A model generated the notes under the pieces. It was not told the DNA's origin and did not search any database. It was given only the letters and a program-made list of their open reading frames with translations. Positions 15,118 through 22,694 of a DNA stretch of 26,280 nucleotides are shown here, one piece after another. Position numbers and translations under genes: made by a program. Source of the DNA: JBBKWH01 sp037968855 (lineage in GTDB: Bacteria > Pseudomonadota > Gammaproteobacteria > Pseudomonadales > Moraxellaceae). Positions within the stretch are counted from its first letter, which is position 1. Every line of letters starts with the position of its first letter. The stretch spans positions 1 to 26,280 of the forward strand of contig JBBKWH010000048.1 of NCBI GenBank assembly GCA_037968855.1, given 5' to 3'.

Positions 15118-16343
15118 CCATAAATCCATTGTTGACCAAGAAGACGTTGCATCATCCAGAGCAATGCAATCACGACCGCAAGGGAAGACCCTCCGATCAG
15201 CATCACCTGACGATAAAACGTCGTCTGCCGTAGAGCAAGCGCGATAGGCAGAAAGATCAAAATACAAACGACTTGGCCCAACTCAATACCGACGTTAAAC
15301 GACAACAATGCCATCACCCGCTCGGAGGTGGCCAATGGCAAATCAGACAATACATTAGCAAAACCAAAGCCATGAATCAGACCAAATCCAAAAGCGATCC
15401 ATGCTTGGCGTTGCTTAAATACTGGATAAATATTATTGAGTGCAGCCAGTGCAATTGATGCCGCAATCGCAGCTTCAATCCAGCGGGCAGGCAAATGCAC
15501 CACTTGCAAGGCCGCCAAACTTAAGGTGATGGAATGCGCCACGGTAAACGCGGTTGCAATCCAAAGGGTTTGACGGATTGCTGGCCCTGCGCGGCCAACC
15601 GGCTGCTGCTGACCGTTACGCCAGCAATACACCGCAGGCAGCAGCAAACAAAATAAAAATAGCAGATGATCAATACCCACCAATAAATGATGAGTCCCTT
15701 CGATCAAGTAGCTTTTGATCATTTGAAAGTGGCTAGGCGCAACAGCCAAGGCAATTGTGCCCGTCGATGCCATCCATGTACGAGGTGTGGCATTGGCAAC
15801 GGTGCTGCCATAAGCCGTTTGGGTGATGATCAGCCGATGTCCTGTATCGATGTGATCCAAGATGAGATAACGCAATTGAGTCAGTGGTGCATCGTTACAG
15901 TGCAAGCTAAAGACCTGATCGATATAAACCAATCCTGCCACTTGATCTAAGCGTAGCGGCTGAAACTCATTGATTTGGCAGGACGTGATGGCCTGTCCAG
16001 CGCTTTGTTCAAATACCAGTTGCTCACGCAATAGCGCTTGAATCGCTGTTGATTGATTGAGTAACTCTTGCCATGTCACCGCTTGGTCTTGGTTGGCATC
16101 AATCGGGAGCAGCAAGGCCAGATCACGCACGGCCAAGCGATATTCTGCCTGCATGCTGTGACTGGGGTCAGCATCAGAATCAGAATCGTAGTTGACATTG
16201 CTGCTGGTGCTACTGTGCTGCGGCAATAGCGTGAGGTAAGCGGTACTCGATTGATGCGCTTGGGCCATCAAGGGCAAAAACAACAACGACAGGATCATCA
16301 TAATGACAATAGAGAGCCAGATTCGGCGAGACTCTTGGGTCAT
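15114..16343 (-). CDS. HupE/UreJ-family membrane protein with periplasmic N-terminal domain
   Basis: A 409-residue exported or membrane protein. It has an N-terminal signal-like helix (about 9-29, ending MAQAHQ) and a periplasmic domain of about 170 residues. A C-terminal membrane part (about 205-405) carries the HupE/UreJ_2 motifs: EGTHHLLVGIDHLLF (His218, His219, Asp225, His226), FTVAHSITLS (His270), GLIHGFGFA (His324) and FNVGIELGQ (Glu354). HupE/UreJ proteins are nickel or cobalt permeases; this longer subgroup is largely uncharacterised, so metal transport is inferred. The periplasmic part holds DANQDQAVTWQE (82-93), which fits an EF-hand calcium loop except for Gln at the usual Gly. Start and stop overlap both neighbours by 4 bases (ATGA). 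Confidence 0.88.
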   Translation of the reverse strand: MTQESRRIWLSIVIMMILSLLFLPLMAQAHQSSTAYLTLLPQHSSTSSNVNYDSDSDADPSHSMQAEYRLAVRDLALLLPIDANQDQAVTWQELLNQSTAIQALLREQLVFEQSAGQAITSCQINEFQPLRLDQVAGLVYIDQVFSLHCNDAPLTQLRYLILDHIDTGHRLIITQTAYGSTVANATPRTWMASTGTIALAVAPSHFQMIKSYLIEGTHHLLVGIDHLLFLFCLLLPAVYCWRNGQQQPVGRAGPAIRQTLWIATAFTVAHSITLSLAALQVVHLPARWIEAAIAASIALAALNNIYPVFKQRQAWIAFGFGLIHGFGFANVLSDLPLATSERVMALLSFNVGIELGQVVCILIFLPIALALRQTTFYRQVMLIGGSSLAVVIALLWMMQRLLGQQWIYG

Positions 16344-17515
16344 GGTGTGACTCCTGCTGGCATGGCAACAGTGGGCAGATGGCCGCGCTTTAAATGGCTG
16401 ATCAGCGCTGGGTATTCAAACCCTGTGCTGCTGATCCAGTCTTGAAGAATGCTTAAATCAGCCGCGCTATGTGCGGCTAATGCAGCCGTGGCGTAGACCA
16501 CTACATCGGCGGTTTCGCGTTGTTTTTGCCAGTTTTCTCGCGCAATTTGCAACGCTTTGGCAGGTGGGCCAATCAGTTGTTGATAGGCAGCTTGCTCACG
16601 TTGATGGGCTGTTTCGCCGCGTTGCTGCCAGATCGCCACACGTTCGCCGAGCAATTGTTGATGTTTGGCTGCATCAGGATGACCAAGGTTGATCTCGCTG
16701 ATGACGAGACGGAGCAATAAGCTATCGTTATCTAAGTGATTGATCAGTAGGTCACGGGTTTTTTGCCATTGGCGATGGGCCAATAGCCAGTCGGCGCGTG
16801 CCATTAATGCAGGCATCGACTGTCGATCAAGTTTGCTAAAAACATCTAATGCCAGTGCTGCATCGTTGCTGCGTTGGGCAATGTCGGCTTGCATCAGATA
16901 GATCCAACGGGCTTGGCTGTCGGTCATGCCATTGGTCATGTTGGCTAAGGTGGCCAATTGTTGTTTTGCTTTGTTGATTTGACCGGTCATCGCCTCGACT
17001 TGGGCAATGCAGGCCAAACGTAAGGTCAATACCGATAGGTCGCGTAAGCCCTGACAGTGTTGTTTAGCAGCAGCAAAGTTGCCTTGCACCAGTTCAATCG
17101 ACGACAGCATCAGCACAGCATCGGCTTGGTTGGGGATCTCGTTGAGCAGCGCGGTCAGTTCGATTTTGGCTTGGGCAAAACGGTGATCCGCTTGGGCGGC
17201 AGCAGCACGTAACAGTCGTGCTTGTGGGCTGGTGTTGGCCGCAAAAGGCGCAAGCAAGGCTTCGGCTTGTCCGAGCGCGCGCGGGTCGCCTTGTAAATAG
17301 GCTTGTTCTAGTCGTTGTTCGATTTGTGGTGCGGCTTGTTCGAGCGATAGTGCTGTTTTGGGGGTGCTGGCGCGCGCCATAGGTTGCGGCATGCCAGCAG
17401 GAAGTCGTTCGATAATCTGGGTGGGATCAGTTGGGATCCATGGTGTCGCACAAGTCGCAGCACTTCCGAGCATGCTCAAGCCGCTGCATAAAACCCAAAA
17501 GAGACGTTGTGACAT
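16340..17515 (-). CDS. Exported TPR-like repeat protein
   Basis: A 391-residue, Ala/Leu/Gln-rich helical protein. It has a signal peptide (about 1-23, AATCA before TPWIP). The body reads as repeated helix pairs of TPR type: for example AEALLAPFAANTSPQARLLRAA, then FAQAKIELTALLNEIPNQADAVLML and FAAAKQHCQGLRDLSVLTLRLAC. It should be a periplasmic protein-binding scaffold. Its stop overlaps the HupE-like gene start (ATGA), so both are probably made together. A 99-base gap with a hairpin separates it from the lipoprotein gene upstream. No catalytic motif is visible. The repeats are degenerate, so the exact repeat family is uncertain. Confidence 0.82.
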   Translation of the reverse strand: MSQRLFWVLCSGLSMLGSAATCATPWIPTDPTQIIERLPAGMPQPMARASTPKTALSLEQAAPQIEQRLEQAYLQGDPRALGQAEALLAPFAANTSPQARLLRAAAAQADHRFAQAKIELTALLNEIPNQADAVLMLSSIELVQGNFAAAKQHCQGLRDLSVLTLRLACIAQVEAMTGQINKAKQQLATLANMTNGMTDSQARWIYLMQADIAQRSNDAALALDVFSKLDRQSMPALMARADWLLAHRQWQKTRDLLINHLDNDSLLLRLVISEINLGHPDAAKHQQLLGERVAIWQQRGETAHQREQAAYQQLIGPPAKALQIARENWQKQRETADVVVYATAALAAHSAADLSILQDWISSTGFEYPALISHLKRGHLPTVAMPAGVTP

Positions 17516-17568
17516 GCGCGCTACTCGCCATAAAAAAATGATGAATGAATTGGTATCAAGGATCAGGG

Positions 17569-17608
17569 TGGGCCATCTAGCCGACGGAGTCTTCGACCAG
17601 ATGGCCCA
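17569..17608. other. Intergenic hairpin inside the DUF4331 operon
   Basis: TGGGCCATCT (17569-17578) and AGATGGCCCA (17599-17608) form a perfect 10-base stem around a 20-base loop. It starts just after the small lipoprotein stop. There is no T-tract right after the stem on the minus strand. A role in mRNA processing, stability or partial attenuation between upstream and downstream operon genes is possible. Confidence 0.55.
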
Positions 17609-17614
17609 ACGTGG

Positions 17615-17842
17615 CTAGAACACAACCGGTACTGGTTCGGTCGTTTCTGGTGAGGTTTCGACCACACCGTCAATGCTGAGCGCCGTTGCAGTGTCTGCAT
17701 TGGGTACAGCAATCACGTTTTCGGTCGCTTGGGTAAACGAGTCTTTGCCATTGTTGGAATAGCTCGTGCTGTTGGAGTCATTGCCACAACCCGCCAGTAG
17801 ACCTGTTCCAACCAAGACTGTTGCAATCATCAGATGGCGCAT
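17615..17842 (-). CDS. Small lipoprotein of unknown function
   Basis: A 75-residue predicted lipoprotein: basic start MRH, hydrophobic stretch, and a standard lipobox LLAGC with Cys19. The mature part of about 57 residues is acidic and rich in Ser, Thr, Asn and Pro, without a recognisable fold. The residue after the Cys is Gly, not Asp, so transport to the outer membrane is possible. It has a strong ribosome site (AAGGAG, 7 bases upstream) and starts 21 bases after the DUF4331 gene, clearly in the same operon. It could be an accessory or anchoring protein for the DUF4331 product; this is only inferred from position. Confidence 0.8.
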   Translation of the reverse strand: MRHLMIATVLVGTGLLAGCGNDSNSTSYSNNGKDSFTQATENVIAVPNADTATALSIDGVVETSPETTEPVPVVF

Positions 17843-17863
17843 GATTTTGCTCCTTGTCGGTGG

Positions 17864-19327
17864 TTAGTTGCGTGAGCCACGCAGCGGCGTATTGAGGTAT
17901 GGAAATACTGTTTGGAACTCGCTGGCTTTTTGCATCGCACCATCATTCAGCGGCGCGCCACCAGCAGGGGCATCACTGGCTTGACAGCCAAGATCACCGT
18001 TAAGGTCAGCAATTGGGCCAATTTTATCGACGGTACATAGCACACCCATGGCAACACGTAGCGAGGCATCTACCACGTCATCGCCAGGGCGACGGCCATT
18101 CGGGAAGCCCGCAAAGTCACCACCAAGTACGCCTAGGTAGCTTTGTTGTGCAACGGCTGTTGGCGCAATGGCGGTGTTTAGGCGCAGCATTTCTGAGGCT
18201 TTGACGCCAGCGGGTTGGTTCAGCCCTTTAATACCGGTCAAGAACGCACCAACCAAGTCGCCACGAGGGAAATTCTTGGGTGCTGGAGCACTTGGAAATA
18301 GCGTTTCAATCAGCGCTGGTAGCGTTGGATTGGTCACATAGACTGCAAACTGACCATCATTCATGGGTTCGCTGGCATTGAATTTGTCTTTGTCTTTTAG
18401 ACCAATCACCACCTCGTTGACCAATGGCATACCAAGGCGTGACACCTGTGTCCATGCACCACCGTTTTTGCTGGCGGTACTGATGTTGCTTTGTGGGGTT
18501 GGATTGGCCAAACGGCCTTGACGGACGCTCGCAGTGGTCCAGCCACCGACCACTGGATCGTTACCTTTGACCAAGCAGGACTGAGGCACTTCCATCGCAA
18601 TTGAGGTGATGTTTTTGTTGCCGATGGTGTTGAGACCACGATCTGGATCGCCCAGCGGGTTGGTATTGATCAAGTCAAAAATATCGCCCAAGTTAACCGC
18701 AAAGCTCTCTTTACGCTGGCCAACAAACACTTTGCCTTCACCACAGCCTGGAATATTGATCTTGCTAATAAACTGATTGGCATAGCTGTCGTAGTTAGGA
18801 ATTGACTTCGAGCCGACATTGTCAAATGGCTTGGCAAAGGTACCTAGATTACTGCGAGTACCTGTACGACGATCACCTTTGACCATGGTGACGGTATAGC
18901 TTTCGCTGGTTTGTAGCGTTTTACCAGCCTTGTCAATCGCGTTTGAGTTGGACAATGGAATGGCGACTTTGGTGCCATTGATGGGAATTTCGATGTTGGT
19001 CAGTTTTTGATTAAACTTAAACTGAAAGGTGATGTCTTCCATCGCATCGCCGTTGTTATCGATGTGGATTTCGTACAGCGCATCGGGATCAAGGGCAAAG
19101 TAGTTGGGGCCGCCGTATGCATCTTGCAACGGCAGGTAGTTGGCAATCAGGGTGACGTAATCACTACGGTTTGCCTCGTAGCTTTTAAACATATAAAAAT
19201 CGGTACCATCTACCTTGGGTGTTTTGGTGATGGATGGGGCTTCGCGGTGGCTTGATGCGTGCGCAGCCGTTGCGCCAGTCATGGCGATCAGTAGCGCGGT
19301 GGACAGCGCAGTCAGTGAGCGATTCAT
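17864..19327 (-). CDS. Secreted DUF4331 domain protein
   Basis: A 487-residue exported protein with a clear signal peptide (about 1-24, cleavage after AHA). The mature N terminus SSHREAPSI is the hallmark of DUF4331 proteins. Other family features are DGTDFYMF, a region LYEIHIDNNGDAMEDITFQF with a calcium-loop-like DNNGD, and a C-terminal RRPGDDVVDASLRVAMG with ADLNGDLGC. The function of the family is not known. The second ATG (19327) is preferred because GGAGA lies 7 bases upstream; the first ATG (19333) is too close to it. It is the first and probably most expressed gene of a six-gene operon ending in a sigma/anti-sigma pair, so it is a likely main output of that regulator. Confidence 0.92.
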   Translation of the reverse strand: MNRSLTALSTALLIAMTGATAAHASSHREAPSITKTPKVDGTDFYMFKSYEANRSDYVTLIANYLPLQDAYGGPNYFALDPDALYEIHIDNNGDAMEDITFQFKFNQKLTNIEIPINGTKVAIPLSNSNAIDKAGKTLQTSESYTVTMVKGDRRTGTRSNLGTFAKPFDNVGSKSIPNYDSYANQFISKINIPGCGEGKVFVGQRKESFAVNLGDIFDLINTNPLGDPDRGLNTIGNKNITSIAMEVPQSCLVKGNDPVVGGWTTASVRQGRLANPTPQSNISTASKNGGAWTQVSRLGMPLVNEVVIGLKDKDKFNASEPMNDGQFAVYVTNPTLPALIETLFPSAPAPKNFPRGDLVGAFLTGIKGLNQPAGVKASEMLRLNTAIAPTAVAQQSYLGVLGGDFAGFPNGRRPGDDVVDASLRVAMGVLCTVDKIGPIADLNGDLGCQASDAPAGGAPLNDGAMQKASEFQTVFPYLNTPLRGSRN

Positions 19328-19682
19328 GCACATTCTCCAGAGTATTTATCGGTTTGGCAGCGTCAATGTTGCCTGTAGCGAGGTGGGGGAGTCCTGCCTC
19401 GTGTGGTTATTTACTAACCACGCCTGAATATACGGACGACAATCCGTATTGGATTCAAACTGTGCTTAAAAATTGCACGCGGTCTACATCAAACAACCGA
19501 AGTGTGTGTTGTTGGTTAGCCTGTTTATTTTTCATGCTAAACTGAGCGGTTTTCATCCAGTCTTTGGTTGTGACCTGCTGCGCAGTCTTGTGTGGCGGTG
19601 ACGGTTTGCTTGTGAACAAGTAGAACGTTAGTCATACCATCTGGAATCCATCTGTCCTTTGCCGACTCGGAAAATTGCTGCT
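19328..19682. promoter_or_regulatory. 355-base divergent control region between the DUF4331 operon and ygiQ, with two inverted repeats
   Basis: No gene is visible here. Two perfect inverted repeats lie close together: GTGGTTA/TAACCAC (19403-19409, 19415-19421) and ATACGGA/TCCGTAT (19430-19436, 19443-19449). On the minus strand TTGAAT (19458-19453) and CCGTAT (19435-19430) are 17 bases apart; this could be the operon promoter, perhaps of ECF type, overlapped by the second repeat. On the plus strand TGC followed by TAAACT (19535-19543) could be an extended -10 box for ygiQ. The rest (about 19550-19680) shows nothing clear. Confidence 0.45.
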
Positions 19683-22004
19683 ATGTCTACGCCTACTGAT
19701 CTGTCTGCCGTGACCAAACTGTTTGACCACGACAAACATTGGGCTTCTTGTTTTGAGCCTGCGCCGTTCTTGCCGATGAGTCGAGCAGAGATGGATGTGC
19801 TCGGCTGGGATGCCTGTGATGTGATCATTATCAGTGGCGATGCCTATGTGGATCATCCGTCGTTTGGTATGGCGATTATTGGCCGTTTGCTCGAAGCACA
19901 AGGCTTTCGGGTCGGGATTATTGCCCAGCCTGATTGGCATTCAGCAGACGCGTTTAAGGCTCTCGGCAAGCCGGTGTATTGCTACGGTGTGACCGCAGGC
20001 AATATGGACTCGATGATTAACCGCTACACCGCCGACCGTAAGATTCGCTCTGACGATGCCTATTCGCCAGACAATGCACCCGACAAACGTCCTGACCGCG
20101 CCGCGTTTGTGTATAGCCAACGCTGCCGCGAAGCGTATCCCGATGTGCCAATTGTGCTGGGCGGGATTGAAGCCAGCTTGCGCCGGATTGCCCATTATGA
20201 TTACTGGCAAGACAAGGTGCGTCGCTCAATCATTATGGATGCCAAGGCCGATATCTTGTTGTACGGCAATGCCGAACGGGCAATGGTTGATGTGGTGCAT
20301 CGTTTGGCCAAAGGCGAGCCGATTGATCAGATTACCGATTTACGCGGCACATCGTTTATTTTAAATGAAGCACGTAAAGCCGCCAAAGCGGGCTTTATTG
20401 AAGTCGCCAGCAACGACGTTGACTCGGCGGGTCGGGTTGATCCGATTATCAACCCGTATGTGATGACCGAAGACCTCGACAGTTGCGACGTGGAAAAAGG
20501 CAAAACCAGCACGACGCAATATGCAGGCTTTGTCAAAGAAGCCGTCGATAATCCCATCGTCAATGCGGACCAAACCCTTGCTGCTGATGTGCAAGTGGTT
20601 AGTCTACGGCCCAGCCCCAGCAAAGCGCTGAAGCACAAAATGCCTGCGCGTGAATGGTCGGTGATTCGTTTGCCCGACTTTGAGCAAGTGCAAAACGATC
20701 CTGTACTGTATGCACATGCCAACCGTATTTTGCACCTAGAGACCAACCCCGGTAATGCACGGGCGATGGTGCAGCGCCATGCTGACCGTGACGTCTGGCT
20801 TAATGCGCCACCGATTCCACTGTCCACCGAAGAAATGGACTTTGTGTTTGATTTGCCATATGCGCGCGTGCCACATCCGGTCTATGGTGATGCGCGGATT
20901 CCGGCCTTCGACATGATCAAATTTTCGGTCAATATCATGCGTGGCTGTTTTGGCGGCTGTACCTTTTGTTCGATCACTGAACATGAAGGCCGCATCATCC
21001 AAAACCGTTCAGAAGAATCGATCCTGCGCGAAGTGGAAAAAATCCGTGATACCGCACCACAATTTACCGGCATCATTTCCGACCTCGGCGGCCCAACGGC
21101 CAATATGTATCGCTTGGCCTGTAAAGACCCAGAGATCGAAAAGAACTGCCGTAAACCGTCTTGCGTCTACCCTGGTGTATGCGAAAACTTGCATACCGAT
21201 CACGCCCCATTAACGCAGTTGTATCGCAAAGCGCGTCAGATCAAAGGTATCAAAAAAATCCTGATTGGTTCCGGCTTGCGCTATGACTTGGCGGTGCTAA
21301 ATCCAGAATACGTGAAAGAATTGGTCACCCATCACGTCGGCGGTTACTTAAAAATTGCGCCCGAACACACCGAAGGCGGCCCGCTGTCTAAGATGATGAA
21401 ACCGGGCATTGGTACGTATGACCGTTTTAAGCAAATGTTTGACCGCTATAGCAAAGAAGCGGGCAAAGAGCAGTATTTGATTCCGTACTTCATCGCGGCC
21501 CACCCCGGTACGACTGATCAAGACATGATGAATCTGGCGATTTGGCTCAAGAAAAACGGCTTCCGCGCTGACCAAGTGCAGACCTTTTATCCAAGCCCAA
21601 TGGCCACCGCCACCGCCATGTATCACAGCCAAAAAAACCCACTGCGCAAGGTGAGTCGTGGTAGTGAGCCAGTCGATATTGTCAAAGGTGATAAACGCCG
21701 CCGTTTGCACAAAGCCTTTTTGCGTTATCACGATCCCAAAAACTGGCCGCTGCTGCGCGATGCGCTGAAAAGCATGGGCCGTTCTGATTTGATCGGTAAT
21801 GGCAAACAGCATTTGATTCCTAACTTTCAGCCGCAAACTGAAGGTGATTATCAAACTGCGCGCAAAAAGAACTCGTCAGCGGGTGGTGACTCGGCCAAAC
21901 GTAGTGGTCAACGAATGCAGCCGCAGGCCGTGCGCAAAGGCCAGATTGCGACCCAGCATACCGGCTTACCACCACGGGCAACGGGCGTCAAAAAACGTCG
22001 TTAA
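19683..22004 (+). CDS. ygiQ: YgiQ-family radical SAM protein
   Basis: A 773-residue protein of the YgiQ (UPF0313) family. It has an N-terminal part resembling a B12-binding-like fold (about 50-200: CDVIIISGDAYVDHPSFG, then IVLGGIEASLRRIAHYDYW). The radical SAM domain carries the CxxxCxxC cluster site in RGCFGGCTFCSI (Cys422, 426, 429), which binds a 4Fe-4S cluster and SAM. Later motifs include SDLGGPTANMYR, YLKIAPEHTE and QTFYPSPMA. The basic C-terminal tail is low-complexity. The reaction is unknown. The ATG at 19683 gives the family N terminus; an in-frame TTG at 19659 is unlikely. The ribosome site is weak. It stands alone and ends at a strong terminator. Confidence 0.93.
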   Translation: MSTPTDLSAVTKLFDHDKHWASCFEPAPFLPMSRAEMDVLGWDACDVIIISGDAYVDHPSFGMAIIGRLLEAQGFRVGIIAQPDWHSADAFKALGKPVYCYGVTAGNMDSMINRYTADRKIRSDDAYSPDNAPDKRPDRAAFVYSQRCREAYPDVPIVLGGIEASLRRIAHYDYWQDKVRRSIIMDAKADILLYGNAERAMVDVVHRLAKGEPIDQITDLRGTSFILNEARKAAKAGFIEVASNDVDSAGRVDPIINPYVMTEDLDSCDVEKGKTSTTQYAGFVKEAVDNPIVNADQTLAADVQVVSLRPSPSKALKHKMPAREWSVIRLPDFEQVQNDPVLYAHANRILHLETNPGNARAMVQRHADRDVWLNAPPIPLSTEEMDFVFDLPYARVPHPVYGDARIPAFDMIKFSVNIMRGCFGGCTFCSITEHEGRIIQNRSEESILREVEKIRDTAPQFTGIISDLGGPTANMYRLACKDPEIEKNCRKPSCVYPGVCENLHTDHAPLTQLYRKARQIKGIKKILIGSGLRYDLAVLNPEYVKELVTHHVGGYLKIAPEHTEGGPLSKMMKPGIGTYDRFKQMFDRYSKEAGKEQYLIPYFIAAHPGTTDQDMMNLAIWLKKNGFRADQVQTFYPSPMATATAMYHSQKNPLRKVSRGSEPVDIVKGDKRRRLHKAFLRYHDPKNWPLLRDALKSMGRSDLIGNGKQHLIPNFQPQTEGDYQTARKKNSSAGGDSAKRSGQRMQPQAVRKGQIATQHTGLPPRATGVKKRR

Positions 22005-22022
22005 TCGCAGATGAGATACTGC

Positions 22023-22062
22023 AAAAACGCCGAGCCATCTGGAGTGATCGCTCGGCGTTTTT
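22023..22062. terminator. Bidirectional intrinsic terminator
   Basis: Perfect 13-base arms (22023-22035 and 22050-22062) carry a GC-rich core (CGCCGAGC), five A residues outside on the left and five T residues on the right, around a 14-base loop. It separates convergent ygiQ and ybaK. Confidence 0.93.
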
Positions 22063-22091
22063 GTTCAAGCGTCTCAGTCGTTAAGGTATTC

Positions 22092-22559
22092 CTAATCATC
22101 CCGCAAATTAGCGGTTGTGGCGTCAGTGGCACGGATCAAATCCGTTGGCGTTAAGCCAATATCAAGACCACGCCGTCCACCACTGACATAGATCAGATTT
22201 AAGGCTAAGGCGCTGTCATCAAGCACCGTTTTTAGGCGCTTTTTTTGACCTATCGGGCTAATCCCGCCAAGCAAATACCCGCTGCTGCGTTCGGCTTCAT
22301 CGGACCGCGCCATCCGGATTTTTTTGACCCCGCAAGCGTGGGCCATTTTTTTGAGGCTCAGTTGATGGGTCACCGGCACAATCGCGACCATCAGATGTTT
22401 TTCATCGCTGACTAATAAGGTTTTAAACACCGCATGTGGCGCTAAGCCCAATTTTTCTGCGGCTTCTAAGCCATAACTGCTGACGTGGGGGTCGTGCTGA
22501 TAGATGTGTTCGCTGTAGGCAATACCCAAGCGTTTGAGGGTGGTACAGGCTGGTGTCAT
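22092..22559 (-). CDS. ybaK: Cys-tRNA(Pro)/Cys-tRNA(Cys) deacylase YbaK
   Basis: A 155-residue trans-editing enzyme that hydrolyses Cys-tRNA(Pro) formed by mistake by prolyl-tRNA synthetase. Family features are the N-terminal TPACTTLKRLGIAY, the catalytic Lys46 in VFKTLLV, and LSLKKMAHACGVKKIRMA followed by GYLLGGISPIGQKK. The C-terminal segment has VSGGRRGLDIGLTPTDLI. The length is almost that of E. coli YbaK (159). The ATG has AAGGA about 7 bases upstream. It is a single gene, convergent with ygiQ and divergent from the SEC-C gene. Confidence 0.94.
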   Translation of the reverse strand: MTPACTTLKRLGIAYSEHIYQHDPHVSSYGLEAAEKLGLAPHAVFKTLLVSDEKHLMVAIVPVTHQLSLKKMAHACGVKKIRMARSDEAERSSGYLLGGISPIGQKKRLKTVLDDSALALNLIYVSGGRRGLDIGLTPTDLIRATDATTANLRDD

Positions 22560-22694
22560 GACAAATCCTTAGACAATTATAGAAAATATTCGGATCAGGG
22601 GCTGTTTGAGCAGGGCGTAACGAACACATCCGACTAGACGTAAGGGCCGACGATCCCGTAACGTGCTGTCATCGTGTTGTGGTTGATTGTGCAT

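Noticed and set aside
15118..15267. N-terminal extension of the ECF sigma factor to 15267
   Set aside because: The added residues overlap the permease coding sequence and do not resemble sigma factors; the ATGA overlap gives a normal length.
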